The notes beneath the pieces are model-generated. The model was not told the origin of the DNA. It worked only from the letters and a program-made list of their open reading frames with translations, and did no database searches. Of a DNA stretch of 64,000 nt, positions 8,662 through 20,855 are shown piece by piece; the stretch's first letter is position 1, and each line of letters starts with the position of its first letter. The stretch is from an uncultured Arthrobacter sp. (GTDB lineage Bacteria > Actinomycetota > Actinomycetes > Actinomycetales > Micrococcaceae). A program made the position numbers and the translations under genes. The DNA is taken from contig NZ_CANLXP010000009.1 in NCBI RefSeq assembly GCF_947495145.1, forward strand, positions 62,001 to 126,000, written 5' to 3'.

Positions 8662-9894
8662 TCAGCGCGCTGAACCGAGGAACTCCTGGAGTCTGCTTAC
8701 GCCCGTTGCAAGATCCTCATCGCCAAGCGCGTAGGAAAGACGGATGAATCCGCTCGGCCCAAAGGCTTCACCCGGAACCACAGCAACCTCGACGGTGTCG
8801 AGGACCAAAGCTGCCAGTTCGGCCGAGGTGAGCGGCCTTGCGCCGGCGAGCTCGCGCCCCAAGAGCTCCCGCACATCCGCGTACGCGTAGAAAGCACCAT
8901 GCGGTGTGGGGCACTGGACACCGTCAATCGCGTTCAGTCCGGAAACCATTGCACGACGACGGCGGTCGAAGGACTGCTTCATCTCCTCAACCGCGGTCAG
9001 TGGTCCGGATACAGCGGCGAGAGCTGCCATCTGGGAAACGTTGGCGACGTTGGACGTTGCGTGCGACTGCAGGTTGGTGGCCGCCTTCACCACGTCCTTC
9101 GGGCCGATCATCCAACCCACGCGCCAGCCGGTCATTGCGTACGTCTTGGCCACCCCGTTGAGGATCACTACGCGGTCCCCCAGCGAGGGCGCCGCCGTGG
9201 CAATGGAGGTGAACGGGACGTCGTCGTACGTCAGGTGTTCGTAAATTTCGTCCGTCACTACCCAGAGGCCATGGCCGGCAGCCCACTCACCGATCTCGCG
9301 GACCTGTTCCGGGGAATACACCGACCCGGTCGGGTTTGACGGAGAGACGAAGAGCAGAACCTTTGTCCGCGGTGTACGCGCTGCCTCCAGCTGGTCGACG
9401 GTTACCAGGTAGGACTGCTCGGGGCCCGCGAAAACCTCGACCGGGATGCCGTCGGCAAGCCGGATCGCTTCCGGATACGTGGTCCAGTAGGGGGTTGGAA
9501 CCAGCACCTCGTCGCCGGGATCGAGCAGCGTTGCGAAGGATTCATAGACTGCCTGCTTGCCGCCGTTGGTCACCAGCACCTGCGCCGGGTCAACCTGGTA
9601 GCCCGAATCACGCAGTGTCTTCTCTGCGATGGCCTGCTTCAGTTCGGGCAGCCCGCCCGCGGGGGAGTAGCGGTGAAACCGGGGCTGCCGCGCGGCGTCG
9701 ACGGCTGCATCCACGATGTAGTCCGGGGTGGGGAAGTCCGGCTCGCCGGCACCGAAGCCGATCACAGGACGTCCGGCGGCCTTGAGCGCCTTTGCCTTCG
9801 CATCCACGGCAAGGGTTGCGGATTCAGCGATGGCGGCGATTCGCCGGGACACGCGTCCGTTGGCATGCTGGGACGGGGCGTCAGCGGCAGTCAT
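8662..9894 (-). CDS. aspC: Pyridoxal-phosphate aminotransferase, aspartate aminotransferase type
   Basis: 410 aa, fold-type I class I/II aminotransferase, cytosolic. It interconverts aspartate/oxaloacetate and glutamate/2-oxoglutarate in the usual family assignment. Visible motifs: substrate loop [13 protein letters not shown] (46-58), [11 protein letters not shown] (76-86), [25 protein letters not shown]-binding Lys250 in [16 protein letters not shown], and the C-terminal substrate Arg in [13 protein letters not shown]. Length and motifs fit subgroup Ib AspAT. The ATG at 9894 has GATGGGAAG upstream. It converges with the regulator gene at 8642. Prephenate or branched substrates are possible alternatives. 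Confidence 0.9.
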   Translation of the reverse strand: MTAADAPSQHANGRVSRRIAAIAESATLAVDAKAKALKAAGRPVIGFGAGEPDFPTPDYIVDAAVDAARQPRFHRYSPAGGLPELKQAIAEKTLRDSGYQVDPAQVLVTNGGKQAVYESFATLLDPGDEVLVPTPYWTTYPEAIRLADGIPVEVFAGPEQSYLVTVDQLEAARTPRTKVLLFVSPSNPTGSVYSPEQVREIGEWAAGHGLWVVTDEIYEHLTYDDVPFTSIATAAPSLGDRVVILNGVAKTYAMTGWRVGWMIGPKDVVKAATNLQSHATSNVANVSQMAALAAVSGPLTAVEEMKQSFDRRRRAMVSGLNAIDGVQCPTPHGAFYAYADVRELLGRELAGARPLTSAELAALVLDTVEVAVVPGEAFGPSGFIRLSYALGDEDLATGVSRLQEFLGSAR

Positions 9895-10042
9895 AGTCTT
9901 CCCATCAGTTGAGGTGGTTGGAGCTGGGGTGGGTCGGGGGTGGATCCTTCTCCCAGCTTAGGGCTTCACCCCTGAACACAGCCGGTCGGCATGCGTTGAA
10001 TGACAGGCTGCGAAGATGTCCGTGAACGCCCGCCCGGCCCGG

Positions 10043-10072
10043 TTCGACGTTGCGTCCCTGATTGCGTAGACT
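10043..10072 (+). promoter_or_regulatory. Candidate promoter of tRNA-Trp/secE/nusG (TTCGAC-18-TAGACT)
   Basis: TAGACT at 10067-10072 with TTCGAC at 10043-10048, an 18-base spacer, about 90 bases before the tRNA. The same TAGACT hexamer precedes rpsL, tuf and secY in this window. Confidence 0.5.
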
Positions 10073-10164
10073 AGTTCCTCGGTGTTGAAGTCGCCACGAT
10101 GGTTCGTGCCTGCGCTGCGGAGTTTTCGCAGGAGGTATTGGGCATCGGCGAAGTTTCATTCCAA

Positions 10165-10237
10165 AGGGTAGTGGCGCAATTGGTAGCGCAGCGGTCTCCA
10201 AAACCGCAGGTTGCAGGTTCGAGTCCTGTCTGCCCTG
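10165..10237 (+). tRNA. trnW: tRNA-Trp (anticodon CCA)
   Basis: A 73-base cloverleaf can be drawn directly. Acceptor AGGGTAG pairs with CTGCCCT, the D stem is GCGC/GCGC, the anticodon stem GCGGT/ACCGC carries loop CTCCAAA with anticodon CCA, and the T arm is GCAGG-TTCGAGT-CCTGT. The discriminator base is G and CCA is not encoded. It lies directly upstream of secE, a common actinobacterial order, and probably shares its promoter. Confidence 0.96.
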
Positions 10238-10342
10238 CGCATCACCGTCATGGTCAGCATGCGGCAGTGCGGCGTTGAACGCTCTATGAGTGATGGGTCA
10301 GTGCGGCCAGCTCAGATACCTACAAGATTGGTGAGGTTGAAG

Positions 10343-10603
10343 GTGACCGATACGGCTGCGAGCAGCTCCAAGGGAAGCCCCGCCGACAAGCAGAATCCCA
10401 AGCGCGGATTCTTCGGCCGGATCATCCTTTTTGTACGGCAGGTCATCGCCGAAATGCGCAAGGTGGTTGTACCCACCCGCAAGGAACTGATCCGCTTCAC
10501 CATCACAGTGTTGGTGTTCGTGATCATCATGATCCTTATCGTGACCGCTTTGGACTTCCTGTTCGGCACCGGCGCGGTATGGGTCTTCGGCGGCGAAAGC
10601 TAG
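10343..10603 (+). CDS. secE: Preprotein translocase subunit SecE
   Basis: 86 aa from the GTG at 10343 (VTDTAASSSKGS), preceded by GAGGTTGAA. An in-frame ATG at 10286 would add 19 residues without family similarity. The sequence has the conserved amphipathic helix FFGRIILFVRQVIAEMRKVV, then PTRKEL and one transmembrane helix (FTITVLVFVIIMILIVTAL). This is the single-span SecE of Gram-positive bacteria, which clamps SecY (encoded at 40.8 kb) in the Sec channel. It is followed by nusG as in most bacteria. Confidence 0.95.
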   Translation: MTDTAASSSKGSPADKQNPKRGFFGRIILFVRQVIAEMRKVVVPTRKELIRFTITVLVFVIIMILIVTALDFLFGTGAVWVFGGES

Positions 10604-10662
10604 TTTCTGCCCTCCAGCGGCAGTATCGAGCAAGCACAGCAATCCAGAAAGCAGGCAGCTAG

Positions 10663-11544
10663 GTGTCCGAGCAAGAACTCGAACGACAGATCACAACCGA
10701 CGAGGAAGATCTGGGTACCGAGGATCAGGTAACTGCAGCAGGTGCGGAAGACGCCCCTGCTGATGCCGCTGCGCCCGCGGACAGCGATGACGTCTCCTTC
10801 GACGAAGATTCAGCGGATGAGCCTGTTGGTGACTCCGGTGAGGAAGCTGGGGAAGCAGCCGAGGGCTCCACGGAGGAATCGTCCGGAGATTCCTCGGAGG
10901 AAGCATCCGGCAGTGACGCAGACGAGGCCCAGGAACCCGAAGTTGACCCAGTGGCCGATTTCAAGGCAAAGCTGCGTCGCCAGGAAGGCGACTGGTACGT
11001 GATCCACTCCTACGCCGGTTACGAGAACCGCGTGAAGGCCAACCTGGAAACCCGTATCCAGACCCTGGACATGGAAGATTACATCTTCGAAATCCAGGTG
11101 CCCATGGAAGAAGTCGTGGAAATCAAGAACACGACGCGCAAGATCGTCAACCGCGTCCGTATCCCCGGCTACGTCCTGGTGCGCATGGATCTCACTGATG
11201 AATCGTGGGGCGCCGTTCGCCACACTCCGGGTGTGACCGGCTTCGTGGGGAACGCGCATGATCCGGTGCCGCTGAGCCTCAAAGAAGTCTTCTCGATGCT
11301 GGAGCACACCATCGTGAAGAGCGGCTCCGAGGCTGGCAAGCCGGCACGCGCCCAGGCCACACCCACCCTGGTGAACTTTGAAGTGGGCGAGTCCGTGACG
11401 GTCAACGAGGGCCCGTTCGAGACCCTCCCGGCCACCATCTCCGAGATCAAGCCGGAATCGCAGCAGTTGGTTGTGCTGGTTTCGATCTTCGAGCGCGAGA
11501 CTCCGGTTACGCTCTCGTTCAACCAGGTCACCAAGATTCAATAG
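10663..11544 (+). CDS. nusG: Transcription elongation/antitermination factor NusG
   Basis: 293 aa, GTG start. Residues 1-100 are an unusually long acidic, low-complexity extension rich in Asp, Glu, Ser and Ala. The NGN domain follows ([20 protein letters not shown] at about 109, then [29 protein letters not shown]), and a C-terminal KOW domain ([18 protein letters not shown]). NusG binds RNA polymerase and couples it to Rho and the ribosome. Acidic N-terminal extensions are common in actinobacterial NusG but absent in E. coli. It lies 59 bases after secE. Confidence 0.97.
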   Translation: MSEQELERQITTDEEDLGTEDQVTAAGAEDAPADAAAPADSDDVSFDEDSADEPVGDSGEEAGEAAEGSTEESSGDSSEEASGSDADEAQEPEVDPVADFKAKLRRQEGDWYVIHSYAGYENRVKANLETRIQTLDMEDYIFEIQVPMEEVVEIKNTTRKIVNRVRIPGYVLVRMDLTDESWGAVRHTPGVTGFVGNAHDPVPLSLKEVFSMLEHTIVKSGSEAGKPARAQATPTLVNFEVGESVTVNEGPFETLPATISEIKPESQQLVVLVSIFERETPVTLSFNQVTKIQ

Positions 11545-11672
11545 ACCAGGTAAGTTTCGTCCTCGTCGGGTTCGCTTTGGCCCGTCAGGACGGCCGGCCG
11601 CCACGCCATGGCGGTCACCATCCCCGGGACGCTCCTGTCCCGAGGAACGAAATGTAAGAAAAGGACCCTTTC

Positions 11673-12101
11673 ATGGCCCCCAAGAAGAAGGTCACCGGCC
11701 TCATCAAGCTGCAGATCAACGCAGGCGCCGCCAACCCGGCTCCTCCGATCGGTCCTGCACTTGGTCAGCACGGTGTCAACATCATGGAGTTCTGCAAGGC
11801 GTACAACGCCGCAACAGAATCCCAGCGCGGGAACGTTATCCCCGTTGAAATCACGGTGTACGAGGATCGCTCGTTCACCTTCGTCACCAAGACCCCTCCG
11901 GCCGCCGAGCTGATCAAGAAGGCTGCCGGCGTACAGAAGGGCTCGGCTACGCCGCACACCGTCAAGGTTGCCAAGCTGACCCGCGCGCAGGTTGAGGAAA
12001 TCGCCACCATGAAGATGGAAGACCTCAACGCCAACGATGTTCAGGCAGCAGCCAAGATCATCGCCGGTACCGCCCGGTCGATGGGCATCACCGTCGACTA
12101 A
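11673..12101 (+). CDS. rplK: 50S ribosomal protein L11
   Basis: 142 aa, full length. The N-terminal domain has [23 protein letters not shown] (the proline-rich hinge of the thiostrepton-binding region) and the C-terminal domain [27 protein letters not shown] binds 23S rRNA. It forms the GTPase-associated centre with L10/L7/L12. The 128-base gap after nusG contains a CGGGAC/GTCCCG hairpin at 11625-11642 before the ribosome-binding region, possibly a leader element. Confidence 0.97.
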   Translation: MAPKKKVTGLIKLQINAGAANPAPPIGPALGQHGVNIMEFCKAYNAATESQRGNVIPVEITVYEDRSFTFVTKTPPAAELIKKAAGVQKGSATPHTVKVAKLTRAQVEEIATMKMEDLNANDVQAAAKIIAGTARSMGITVD

Positions 12102-12221
12102 CGAGGAGTTTACGTACGGTGGAGCCGAGGAACGAGGATCCGCCGGGAGTAAGCCCCGCAAGTTAGTCGACAATCGAGCACCGTAGATTAATTCTGATCT
12201 ACTCACCATTCATCTAAGACA

Positions 12222-12240
12222 CCGAGCCTTCTCGGCTCGG
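12222..12240 (+). promoter_or_regulatory. Hairpin in the rplK-rplA spacer
   Basis: CCGAGCC/GGCTCGG stem with a five-base loop in the 201-base spacer between rplK and rplA, about 60 bases before the L1 start. There is no U-tract. It could be a translational control site (L1 represses its own operon in other bacteria), but this is a guess. TAGATT at 12184-12189 could be a -10 box. Confidence 0.3.
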
Positions 12241-12302
12241 AATGTCTGTGGCAGGGCCGAGCGCGGTCCGCAGACCACGACTGCATAAGGAGAAAGAAGC
12301 AG

Positions 12303-13010
12303 ATGGCAAAGCGCAGCAAAGCATATGAGGCAGCTGCCGCCAAGATCGACGCGAACAAGCAGTACGCGCCGGTAGAGGCAGTAGCCCTGGCGAAGGAAAC
12401 CAACCCTTCGTCATTCGACGCAACCATCGAGGTGGCTTTCCGCCTCGGCGTTGATCCCCGCAAGGCAGACCAGATGGTGCGCGGCACCGTCAACCTGCCG
12501 CACGGCACCGGCAAGACCAAGCGCGTCCTGGTCTTCGCAACCGGTGACAAGGCCGAAGCGGCAATCGCAGCAGGCGCGGACTTCGTCGGTTCCGACGACA
12601 TGATCGAGAAGGTAGCCGGCGGCTGGGTCGATTTCGACGCAGCAGTCGCTACCCCTGACCTCATGGGCAAGGTTGGCCGTCTCGGAAAGGTACTGGGTCC
12701 CCGTAACCTCATGCCGAACCCGAAGACCGGAACGGTAACCCCTGACGTCACCAAGGCTGTCAACGACATCAAGGGTGGAAAGATCGACTTCCGCGTCGAC
12801 AAGCACTCCAACCTCCACTTCATCATCGGCAAGGTGTCCTTCGACGAGCGCAAGCTGGCCGAAAACTACGCCATTGCGCTGGAGGAAGTGCTTCGCCTGA
12901 AGCCGTCGGCATCAAAGGGCCGTTACATCCAGAAGGCAACGGTTACCACCACCTTCGGACCGAGCATCTCGGTGGATCCCAACGTCACCAAGGTTCTCGC
13001 AGACGCATAA
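12303..13010 (+). CDS. rplA: 50S ribosomal protein L1
   Basis: 235 aa. The two-domain L1 is recognised by [16 protein letters not shown] at the start, [31 protein letters not shown], the signature [20 protein letters not shown], and [20 protein letters not shown]. It forms the L1 stalk at the E site. It has a good ribosome-binding site (AAGGAGAAAGAAGCAG) and is followed immediately by a strong terminator, so the L11-L1 unit ends here. Confidence 0.97.
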   Translation: MAKRSKAYEAAAAKIDANKQYAPVEAVALAKETNPSSFDATIEVAFRLGVDPRKADQMVRGTVNLPHGTGKTKRVLVFATGDKAEAAIAAGADFVGSDDMIEKVAGGWVDFDAAVATPDLMGKVGRLGKVLGPRNLMPNPKTGTVTPDVTKAVNDIKGGKIDFRVDKHSNLHFIIGKVSFDERKLAENYAIALEEVLRLKPSASKGRYIQKATVTTTFGPSISVDPNVTKVLADA

Positions 13011-13020
13011 GCGACTGATC

Positions 13021-13060
13021 AAAAGGGCGGGTGCAGCGATTGCTGCACCCGCCCTTTTCG
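13021..13060 (+). terminator. Intrinsic terminator after rplA
   Basis: AAAAGGGCGGGTGCAGC pairs with GCTGCACCCGCCCTTTT across a short loop: a 17-bp stem ending in a T-run, ten bases after the rplA stop. Confidence 0.92.
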
Positions 13061-13129
13061 TATGTGCGCCTCGTGAGGGGCCGCTCAAGAAACTCGCTCG
13101 AAAACTGATTGACAGTTCCCAATCGCTGA

Positions 13130-14239
13130 GTGATGATGATGACCATGACCATCACCGATGTGACTATCAGGCCGTATGCGCTCCCGTCCTCCCTGGACGT
13201 TCCGGAGGCCCTCCCGTTCATCGCGGCCTCTGATCTCAGCAACCTCGTCGAGCGCGAGGTGTGGGGCAATGACGACCACTGCCACACACCTGAAATTCGT
13301 CTGGAAAGCTCCAGGCCGAACAATTACGAGAAGCGCACCACATTTCTCGCCTTCGAGGGCGAGCGGGTGGTCGGCAAGGCTGTGGTCGATGTACCGCTGA
13401 CGGACAATCTCCAGACCTGCTACGCACTGGTCATGGTCCATCCTGAACGTCGCGGAGCAGGGCTGGGCTCGGCGCTTCACGCAGCCGTAGAGGATCACGC
13501 ACGGCAGCACGGACGCTCCACCATCATGGGGTGGACGGACGCCCGCGCCGGCTTCGATCCGACCGACGCGCTCACTCCGGCAACAGGAGCAGGAGCCTTT
13601 CCCGCTTCTGCTCTGGCGGCCAGGTTCGCCACAAAGCATGGATACGCCCTGGCGCAGGTGGACCGCTGCAGTGTTCTTCCTGCCGACTGGGATAGCGATC
13701 GCCTCAGTGCGCTTGCCGCCGCGGCCGCTCGCACCGCGGGATCAGGCTACGCCGTCGTCGATTGGGTTGATCACTGCCCGGACGAGTTGCTTGAGCAATA
13801 CGCGCAACTGCGCAAGACCATGAGCACGGATGTCCCCATGGGGGAGTTGGACTGGGAAGAGGAGGTCTGGGACGGCCCGCGGGTGCGCGAGGGTGAGGAC
13901 CGGCTCGCGCGAGAGGGCGGCAGCAGCCTTGTCCGGGCCGTGCTGCACAGGCCGAGCGGTCGGCTTGTCGGTCATACAATCCTTGAGAGGCGGGCCGAGA
14001 AACCGGAGATCGTCTACCAGGAGGACACCCTGGTACTTTCCTCCCATCGTGGTCACCGGCTTGGGATGTTGCTGAAGGCAGCGAACCTGCTTGCCGTCCA
14101 GGAGGTCTGGCCCGAAACGCAGCGGATCTACACCTGGAATGCCGAGGAGAACCGGCACATGCTGGACGTGAACATCGAGCTGGGATTCACACCGGAAGGC
14201 TACACGGCCGCCTGGCAAAAGAAGCTGGAGACTCCGTAA
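13130..14239 (+). CDS. GNAT-family N-acetyltransferase with two GNAT domains
   Basis: 369 aa, cytosolic. The first half has an acetyl-CoA loop in MVHPERRGAGLGSALHAAVE (about 102-121). The second half has a related motif LVLSSHRGHRLGMLLKAANL (about 303-322) and a typical GNAT end NIELGFTPEGYTAAW. Two tandem GNAT folds resemble Eis-like and mycothiol synthase-like enzymes, but the substrate cannot be named. The start is uncertain: the first codons read GTG ATG ATG ATG ACC ATG, and no Shine-Dalgarno picks one. The gene sits between the rplK-rplA and rplJ-rplL units, with a terminator on each side, so it is probably transcribed alone. Confidence 0.85.
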   Translation: MMMMTMTITDVTIRPYALPSSLDVPEALPFIAASDLSNLVEREVWGNDDHCHTPEIRLESSRPNNYEKRTTFLAFEGERVVGKAVVDVPLTDNLQTCYALVMVHPERRGAGLGSALHAAVEDHARQHGRSTIMGWTDARAGFDPTDALTPATGAGAFPASALAARFATKHGYALAQVDRCSVLPADWDSDRLSALAAAAARTAGSGYAVVDWVDHCPDELLEQYAQLRKTMSTDVPMGELDWEEEVWDGPRVREGEDRLAREGGSSLVRAVLHRPSGRLVGHTILERRAEKPEIVYQEDTLVLSSHRGHRLGMLLKAANLLAVQEVWPETQRIYTWNAEENRHMLDVNIELGFTPEGYTAAWQKKLETP

Positions 14240-14249
14240 CCAGTAGGGG

Positions 14250-14274
14250 CGGGTCGGCCGATTTGGCCGGCCCG
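14250..14274 (+). terminator. Hairpin after the acetyltransferase gene
   Basis: CGGGTCGGCC pairs with GGCCGGCCCG (one G-T pair) over loop GATTT, starting ten bases past the stop. No U-tract follows, so terminator function is likely but not certain. Confidence 0.5.
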
Positions 14275-14329
14275 TGCCTGTCCCGTAAGCTTGAAACACC
14301 AAAGACCGTCGGTCGATGATCACCATAAA

Positions 14330-14475
14330 GCCTCTGAACCTGTTCAGCTGCTTAGGTGTTCATCTGAAAGTTCCCGTTCAGGGCGGCCAGCGCAGGTGAA
14401 CGAAGCTACTCCTTCCGCAGAGCAATAGGCCCTGCTGTGGTCCAGCCCCGTGCATCTGCGCGGGGCGTTTTTTAT
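14330..14475 (+). ncRNA. L10-type ribosomal leader with internal terminator
   Basis: Untranslated segment upstream of rplJ. It contains several short complementary stretches and ends in a GCCCCG/CGGGGC hairpin (14445-14466) followed by GTTTTTTATT, a classic intrinsic terminator placed before the gene. Its position and layout fit the ribosomal protein L10 leader, in which L10(L12)4 binds the mRNA to repress rplJL. Assignment rests on position and the attenuator; a covariance search was not possible. Confidence 0.7.
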
Positions 14476-14515
14476 TGGATCCGCTCACCGGCACCAATTC
14501 CCCGGAAGGAGGGTT

Positions 14516-15115
14516 ATGGCAACGCCAACAAAGGTTTCGGCCGTGGATGAAATCACCACCGATTTCAAGGAATCCACTGCTGCTGTCCTAACCGAATACC
14601 GTGGGCTCTCCGTTGCACAGCTCAAGGAACTGCGTCGCTCGCTCGGCGCAGAAACCAAATACGCTGTCGTCAAGAACACCCTGACTGGCATTGCAGCCAA
14701 GGAAGCCGGCATCGACGCGTTCGATGGCCAGCTTGCCGGCCCCACTGCAATCGCCTTCATCAAGGGTGACGCCGTTGCTGCGGCAAAGAGCCTGACGGAT
14801 TTCGCGAAGACCAACCCACAGCTCGTCATCAAGACCGGTTACTTCGAGGGCAAGTCCCTCGACGCCTCGGCGGTAACCGCACTTGCTGCTCTTGAGTCGC
14901 GTGAGTTCCAGCTGGCCCGTGTGGCAGGTGTGCTCAAGGCACCCATGTCCGCGCTTGCCCGCACCGTCGATGCCCTGCGCATCAAGCTGGAGGAAAACGG
15001 GGACGCTGCACCTGCAGCCGAGGCCGTTGCTCCCGCGGCAGAGGAAGCACCCGCAGCAGCGGATGCCGCACCTGCCGAGGCTGCCGAAGAAGCAGCTTCC
15101 CCCGAAGAGAAGTAA
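14516..15115 (+). CDS. rplJ: 50S ribosomal protein L10
   Basis: 199 aa from the ATG at 14516, which follows GGAAGGAGGG. An upstream in-frame GTG at 14450 falls inside the terminator hairpin and is rejected. Core motifs: TEYRGLSVAQLKELRRSLG, AVVKNTLTGIAAKEAG, and the C-terminal helix that binds L7/L12. The last 30 residues are Ala/Glu/Pro-rich (AAPAEAAEEAASPEEK), a tail longer than in E. coli L10 (165 aa). It anchors the L7/L12 stalk. Confidence 0.96.
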   Translation: MATPTKVSAVDEITTDFKESTAAVLTEYRGLSVAQLKELRRSLGAETKYAVVKNTLTGIAAKEAGIDAFDGQLAGPTAIAFIKGDAVAAAKSLTDFAKTNPQLVIKTGYFEGKSLDASAVTALAALESREFQLARVAGVLKAPMSALARTVDALRIKLEENGDAAPAAEAVAPAAEEAPAAADAAPAEAAEEAASPEEK

Positions 15116-15175
15116 TTCTCTTCCCCACCAATCTCCCGGTGCCGCACGCACCATTTCAGGAAGGATGCTTTAGCC

Positions 15176-15556
15176 ATGGCGAAGCTCACCAACGAAGAGC
15201 TCATTGAAGCCTTCAAGGAACTGTCCATCATCGAACTCTCGGACTTCGTAAAGCTGTTCGAGGAGACCTTCGATGTCACCGCTGCTGCAGTTGCAGTTGC
15301 AGGCCCCGCCGGTGGCGGAGCAGGCGAAGCTGCCGAGGAAGAGAAGGACTCCTTCGACGTTGTCCTCGAAGCTGCCGGCGACAAGAAGATCGCAGTGATC
15401 AAGGAAGTTCGCGCCCTCACCTCCCTCGGCCTCAAGGAAGCCAAGGACCTGGTTGACAGCGCACCCAAGGCTGTCCTCGAAGGTGCAAACAAGGAAGCGG
15501 CGGAAAAGGCCAAGGAGTCCCTCGAGGCTGCCGGCGCCACCGTCACCCTCAAGTAA
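15176..15556 (+). CDS. rplL: 50S ribosomal protein L7/L12
   Basis: 126 aa. The N-terminal dimerisation part ([28 protein letters not shown]), an Ala/Gly hinge ([20 protein letters not shown]) and the C-terminal factor-binding domain ([20 protein letters not shown]) are all present. It recruits EF-G and EF-Tu to the ribosome. It is expressed with rplJ and ends at a strong terminator. Confidence 0.97.
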   Translation: MAKLTNEELIEAFKELSIIELSDFVKLFEETFDVTAAAVAVAGPAGGGAGEAAEEEKDSFDVVLEAAGDKKIAVIKEVRALTSLGLKEAKDLVDSAPKAVLEGANKEAAEKAKESLEAAGATVTLK

Positions 15557-15567
15557 GTTCCTCTTCA

Positions 15568-15607
15568 CGAAACAACCCCGGAACCGTTTGGTTCCGGGGT
15601 TGTTTCG
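15568..15607. terminator. Bidirectional terminator between rplL and the thiolase gene
   Basis: CGAAACAACCCCGGAAC pairs with GTTCCGGGGTTGTTTCG, a perfect 17-bp stem with a 6-base loop. AAC/GTT-rich ends allow termination in both directions between convergent genes. Confidence 0.9.
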
Positions 15608-15626
15608 TGTTTCCAGCCAGGAAGGG

Positions 15627-16829
15627 TCAGTTGCGGTACAGCAGTACGGCCTCGCCCTGGCCGCCGCCTCCGCAGAGTGACACTGCCGCCTTTCCGCTGC
15701 CCCTGCGCTGCAGTTCCATCGCGGCATGCAGGGCAAGCCGTGCTCCGGAGGCGCCGATGGGGTGCCCCAGCGCAATCGCTCCGCCGTGGATGTTGCACTT
15801 CTCAAGCGGCAGGTCCAGATCTTTCAGCGACTGGCAGGCAACTGAACCGAAAGCCTCGTTGATCTCCACGAAGTCGAGGTCTGCCGTGCTCCAGCCGGCG
15901 CGGTCGAGCGCTTGTTCAATTGCGCGTGATGGCTGGGAATGCAGCGAGTTGTCCGGGCCGGCCACCTGTCCCGGGCGCCCGACGACAGCGAGGACTTCCC
16001 AGCCGTTGGCCTCAGCGTTTCCGCGGCTGGTGAGCACCAGTGCTGCCGCGCCGTCGGACAGGGGAGAGGAATTGCCCGCGGTGATGGTTCCGTCCTTCGC
16101 GAAGGCGGGCTTCAGACCACCGAGCGTCTCGACTGTCGTATTCGGCCGTACCCCTTCATCCGTGGATACGACGATGTCATCACCTTTGCGCTGCGGCACG
16201 TGCACGGAGACGATCTCGTCCTTAAAAACTCCCGCCTCGGTGGCAGCTGCAGCACGCTGGTGCGACGACGCCGCTACCTCGTCCTGTGCCGTCCGGTCGA
16301 TGCCGAGCCCGGTGTTGCCGCGCTCGGTCGAAGCGCCCATGGACTCCTGGTCAAAAGCGTCGGTAAGGCCGTCATGCGCAACGGAGTCGACGGCGGGCAT
16401 GGTTCCGTAAGTCCAGCCCTGCCGCGCGCCGGGCAGAAGGTGCGGCCCCCGGGTCATGGATTCCTGGCCGCCGGCGACGACGACGCTTGCCTCGCCGCTT
16501 CGGATCAGGCGGGCGGCGTCGATCACAGCGGTGAGGCCCGAGAGGCACACCTTGTTGATGGTCACCGTGGGAACATCCCAACCGATACCGGCCTTGATGG
16601 AGGTCTGCCGTGCCGGATTCTGGCCGCAACCGGCCTGCACCACATGGCCCATGATGACGGCGTCGACGTCGGCGGCTGCGACGCCGGAGCGCTCGAGCGC
16701 TCCGGTGATGGCGAAGGCTCCGAGTTCGACGGCGGTGAAAGCCGCCAACTGTCCGTTGAGCCGGCCTTGCGGTGTTCGTGCACCGCCTACGATGACGACG
16801 TCCTGGGGGGATTGCTCAAGGCTGTTCAT
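15627..16829 (-). CDS. Acetyl-CoA acetyltransferase (thiolase)
   Basis: 400 aa, cytosolic thiolase joining or splitting acetyl-CoA and acyl-CoA. Active-site Cys95 is in NKVCLSGLTAV, the catalytic His in ALGHPIGASGARL, and the second Cys in SLCGGGGQGEAV. The HEAF-type motif is NEAF (EINEAFGSVAC). Length fits biosynthetic/degradative thiolases. It is a single gene, opposite in strand to the ribosomal operons, with its own promoter in the rpoB upstream gap. An ATGACCA/TGGTCAT palindrome there may be an operator. Confidence 0.93.
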   Translation of the reverse strand: MNSLEQSPQDVVIVGGARTPQGRLNGQLAAFTAVELGAFAITGALERSGVAAADVDAVIMGHVVQAGCGQNPARQTSIKAGIGWDVPTVTINKVCLSGLTAVIDAARLIRSGEASVVVAGGQESMTRGPHLLPGARQGWTYGTMPAVDSVAHDGLTDAFDQESMGASTERGNTGLGIDRTAQDEVAASSHQRAAAATEAGVFKDEIVSVHVPQRKGDDIVVSTDEGVRPNTTVETLGGLKPAFAKDGTITAGNSSPLSDGAAALVLTSRGNAEANGWEVLAVVGRPGQVAGPDNSLHSQPSRAIEQALDRAGWSTADLDFVEINEAFGSVACQSLKDLDLPLEKCNIHGGAIALGHPIGASGARLALHAAMELQRRGSGKAAVSLCGGGGQGEAVLLYRN

Positions 16830-17240
16830 CGGAAGTTCCGCTCGCTTTCGTCATTGAATTGCAGGGGCATGGCGCTGATGGCGCACTGGGGTTCCGCCCT
16901 GGGTTTAACGTTACCGGAGGGAATCCCTATTCCAGCTAATGACCATTCACTGAAGTGGTCATCAGAGCCGGCAACACCGACCGAACCCGTATACCACATC
17001 CGGTTGGACATTGTCGCTGCCCTGACGTACAGTAGATATTTGCGTCTTCCCTCATAACCTCAGCCTTCATATAGCGGTGGGCTTTGCCACGCATTCGTCA
17101 TTTAACGGACAGTCCCATCGGTTACCCAGTTGGTTTCCCTGCGGGTTGTAACCGAGAGCGGATGTGGGCGTCAGGTTGGCACCTATTGGTGCGGGGAGTG
17201 ATCGTAAGAACACGCCTGTTGGTCTGTGGAAGGATCCCTC
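16830..17240. promoter_or_regulatory. Divergent control region for thiolase and rpoB
   Basis: 411 bases without a gene. From left to right: AACGTT within GTTTAACGTTACC near 16903-16915; the palindrome ATGACCA-10-TGGTCAT at 16939-16962; rpoB promoter candidates TTGGAC-18-TACAGT (17004-17033) and TTGTCG-16-TAGATA (17011-17038); and an RNA-hairpin candidate CGGTTAC/GTAACCG at 17119-17154 in the rpoB leader. The leader would be about 200 bases long. The exact promoter is not decided by sequence alone. Confidence 0.55.
17228..17235 (+). promoter_or_regulatory. Ribosome-binding site that sets a TTG start for rpoB
   Basis: GGAAGGAT ends five bases before TTG at 17241. An in-frame GTG at 17226 overlaps this Shine-Dalgarno and so is unlikely to be the start. 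Confidence 0.75.
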
Positions 17241-20750
<3,510 letters not shown>

Positions 20751-20855
20751 CTGTTTCCGCACCGCACCGGCGATGAATCGCCGCTGCGGTGCACAGCTGA
20801 GCCCCTGCCGCACCCATAAGACTTTGTGAATTTAGAGAAGAGAGACAGGGACCAT

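Noticed and set aside
8655-8672. CAGCGCG/CGCGCTG hairpin between the regulator and aminotransferase genes as terminator
   Set aside because: Only 7 bp, overlaps coding sequence and has no T-run; too weak to call.
14450-14515. Upstream GTG start for rplJ
   Set aside because: It falls within the leader terminator hairpin, and the ATG at 14516 has an ideal ribosome-binding site.
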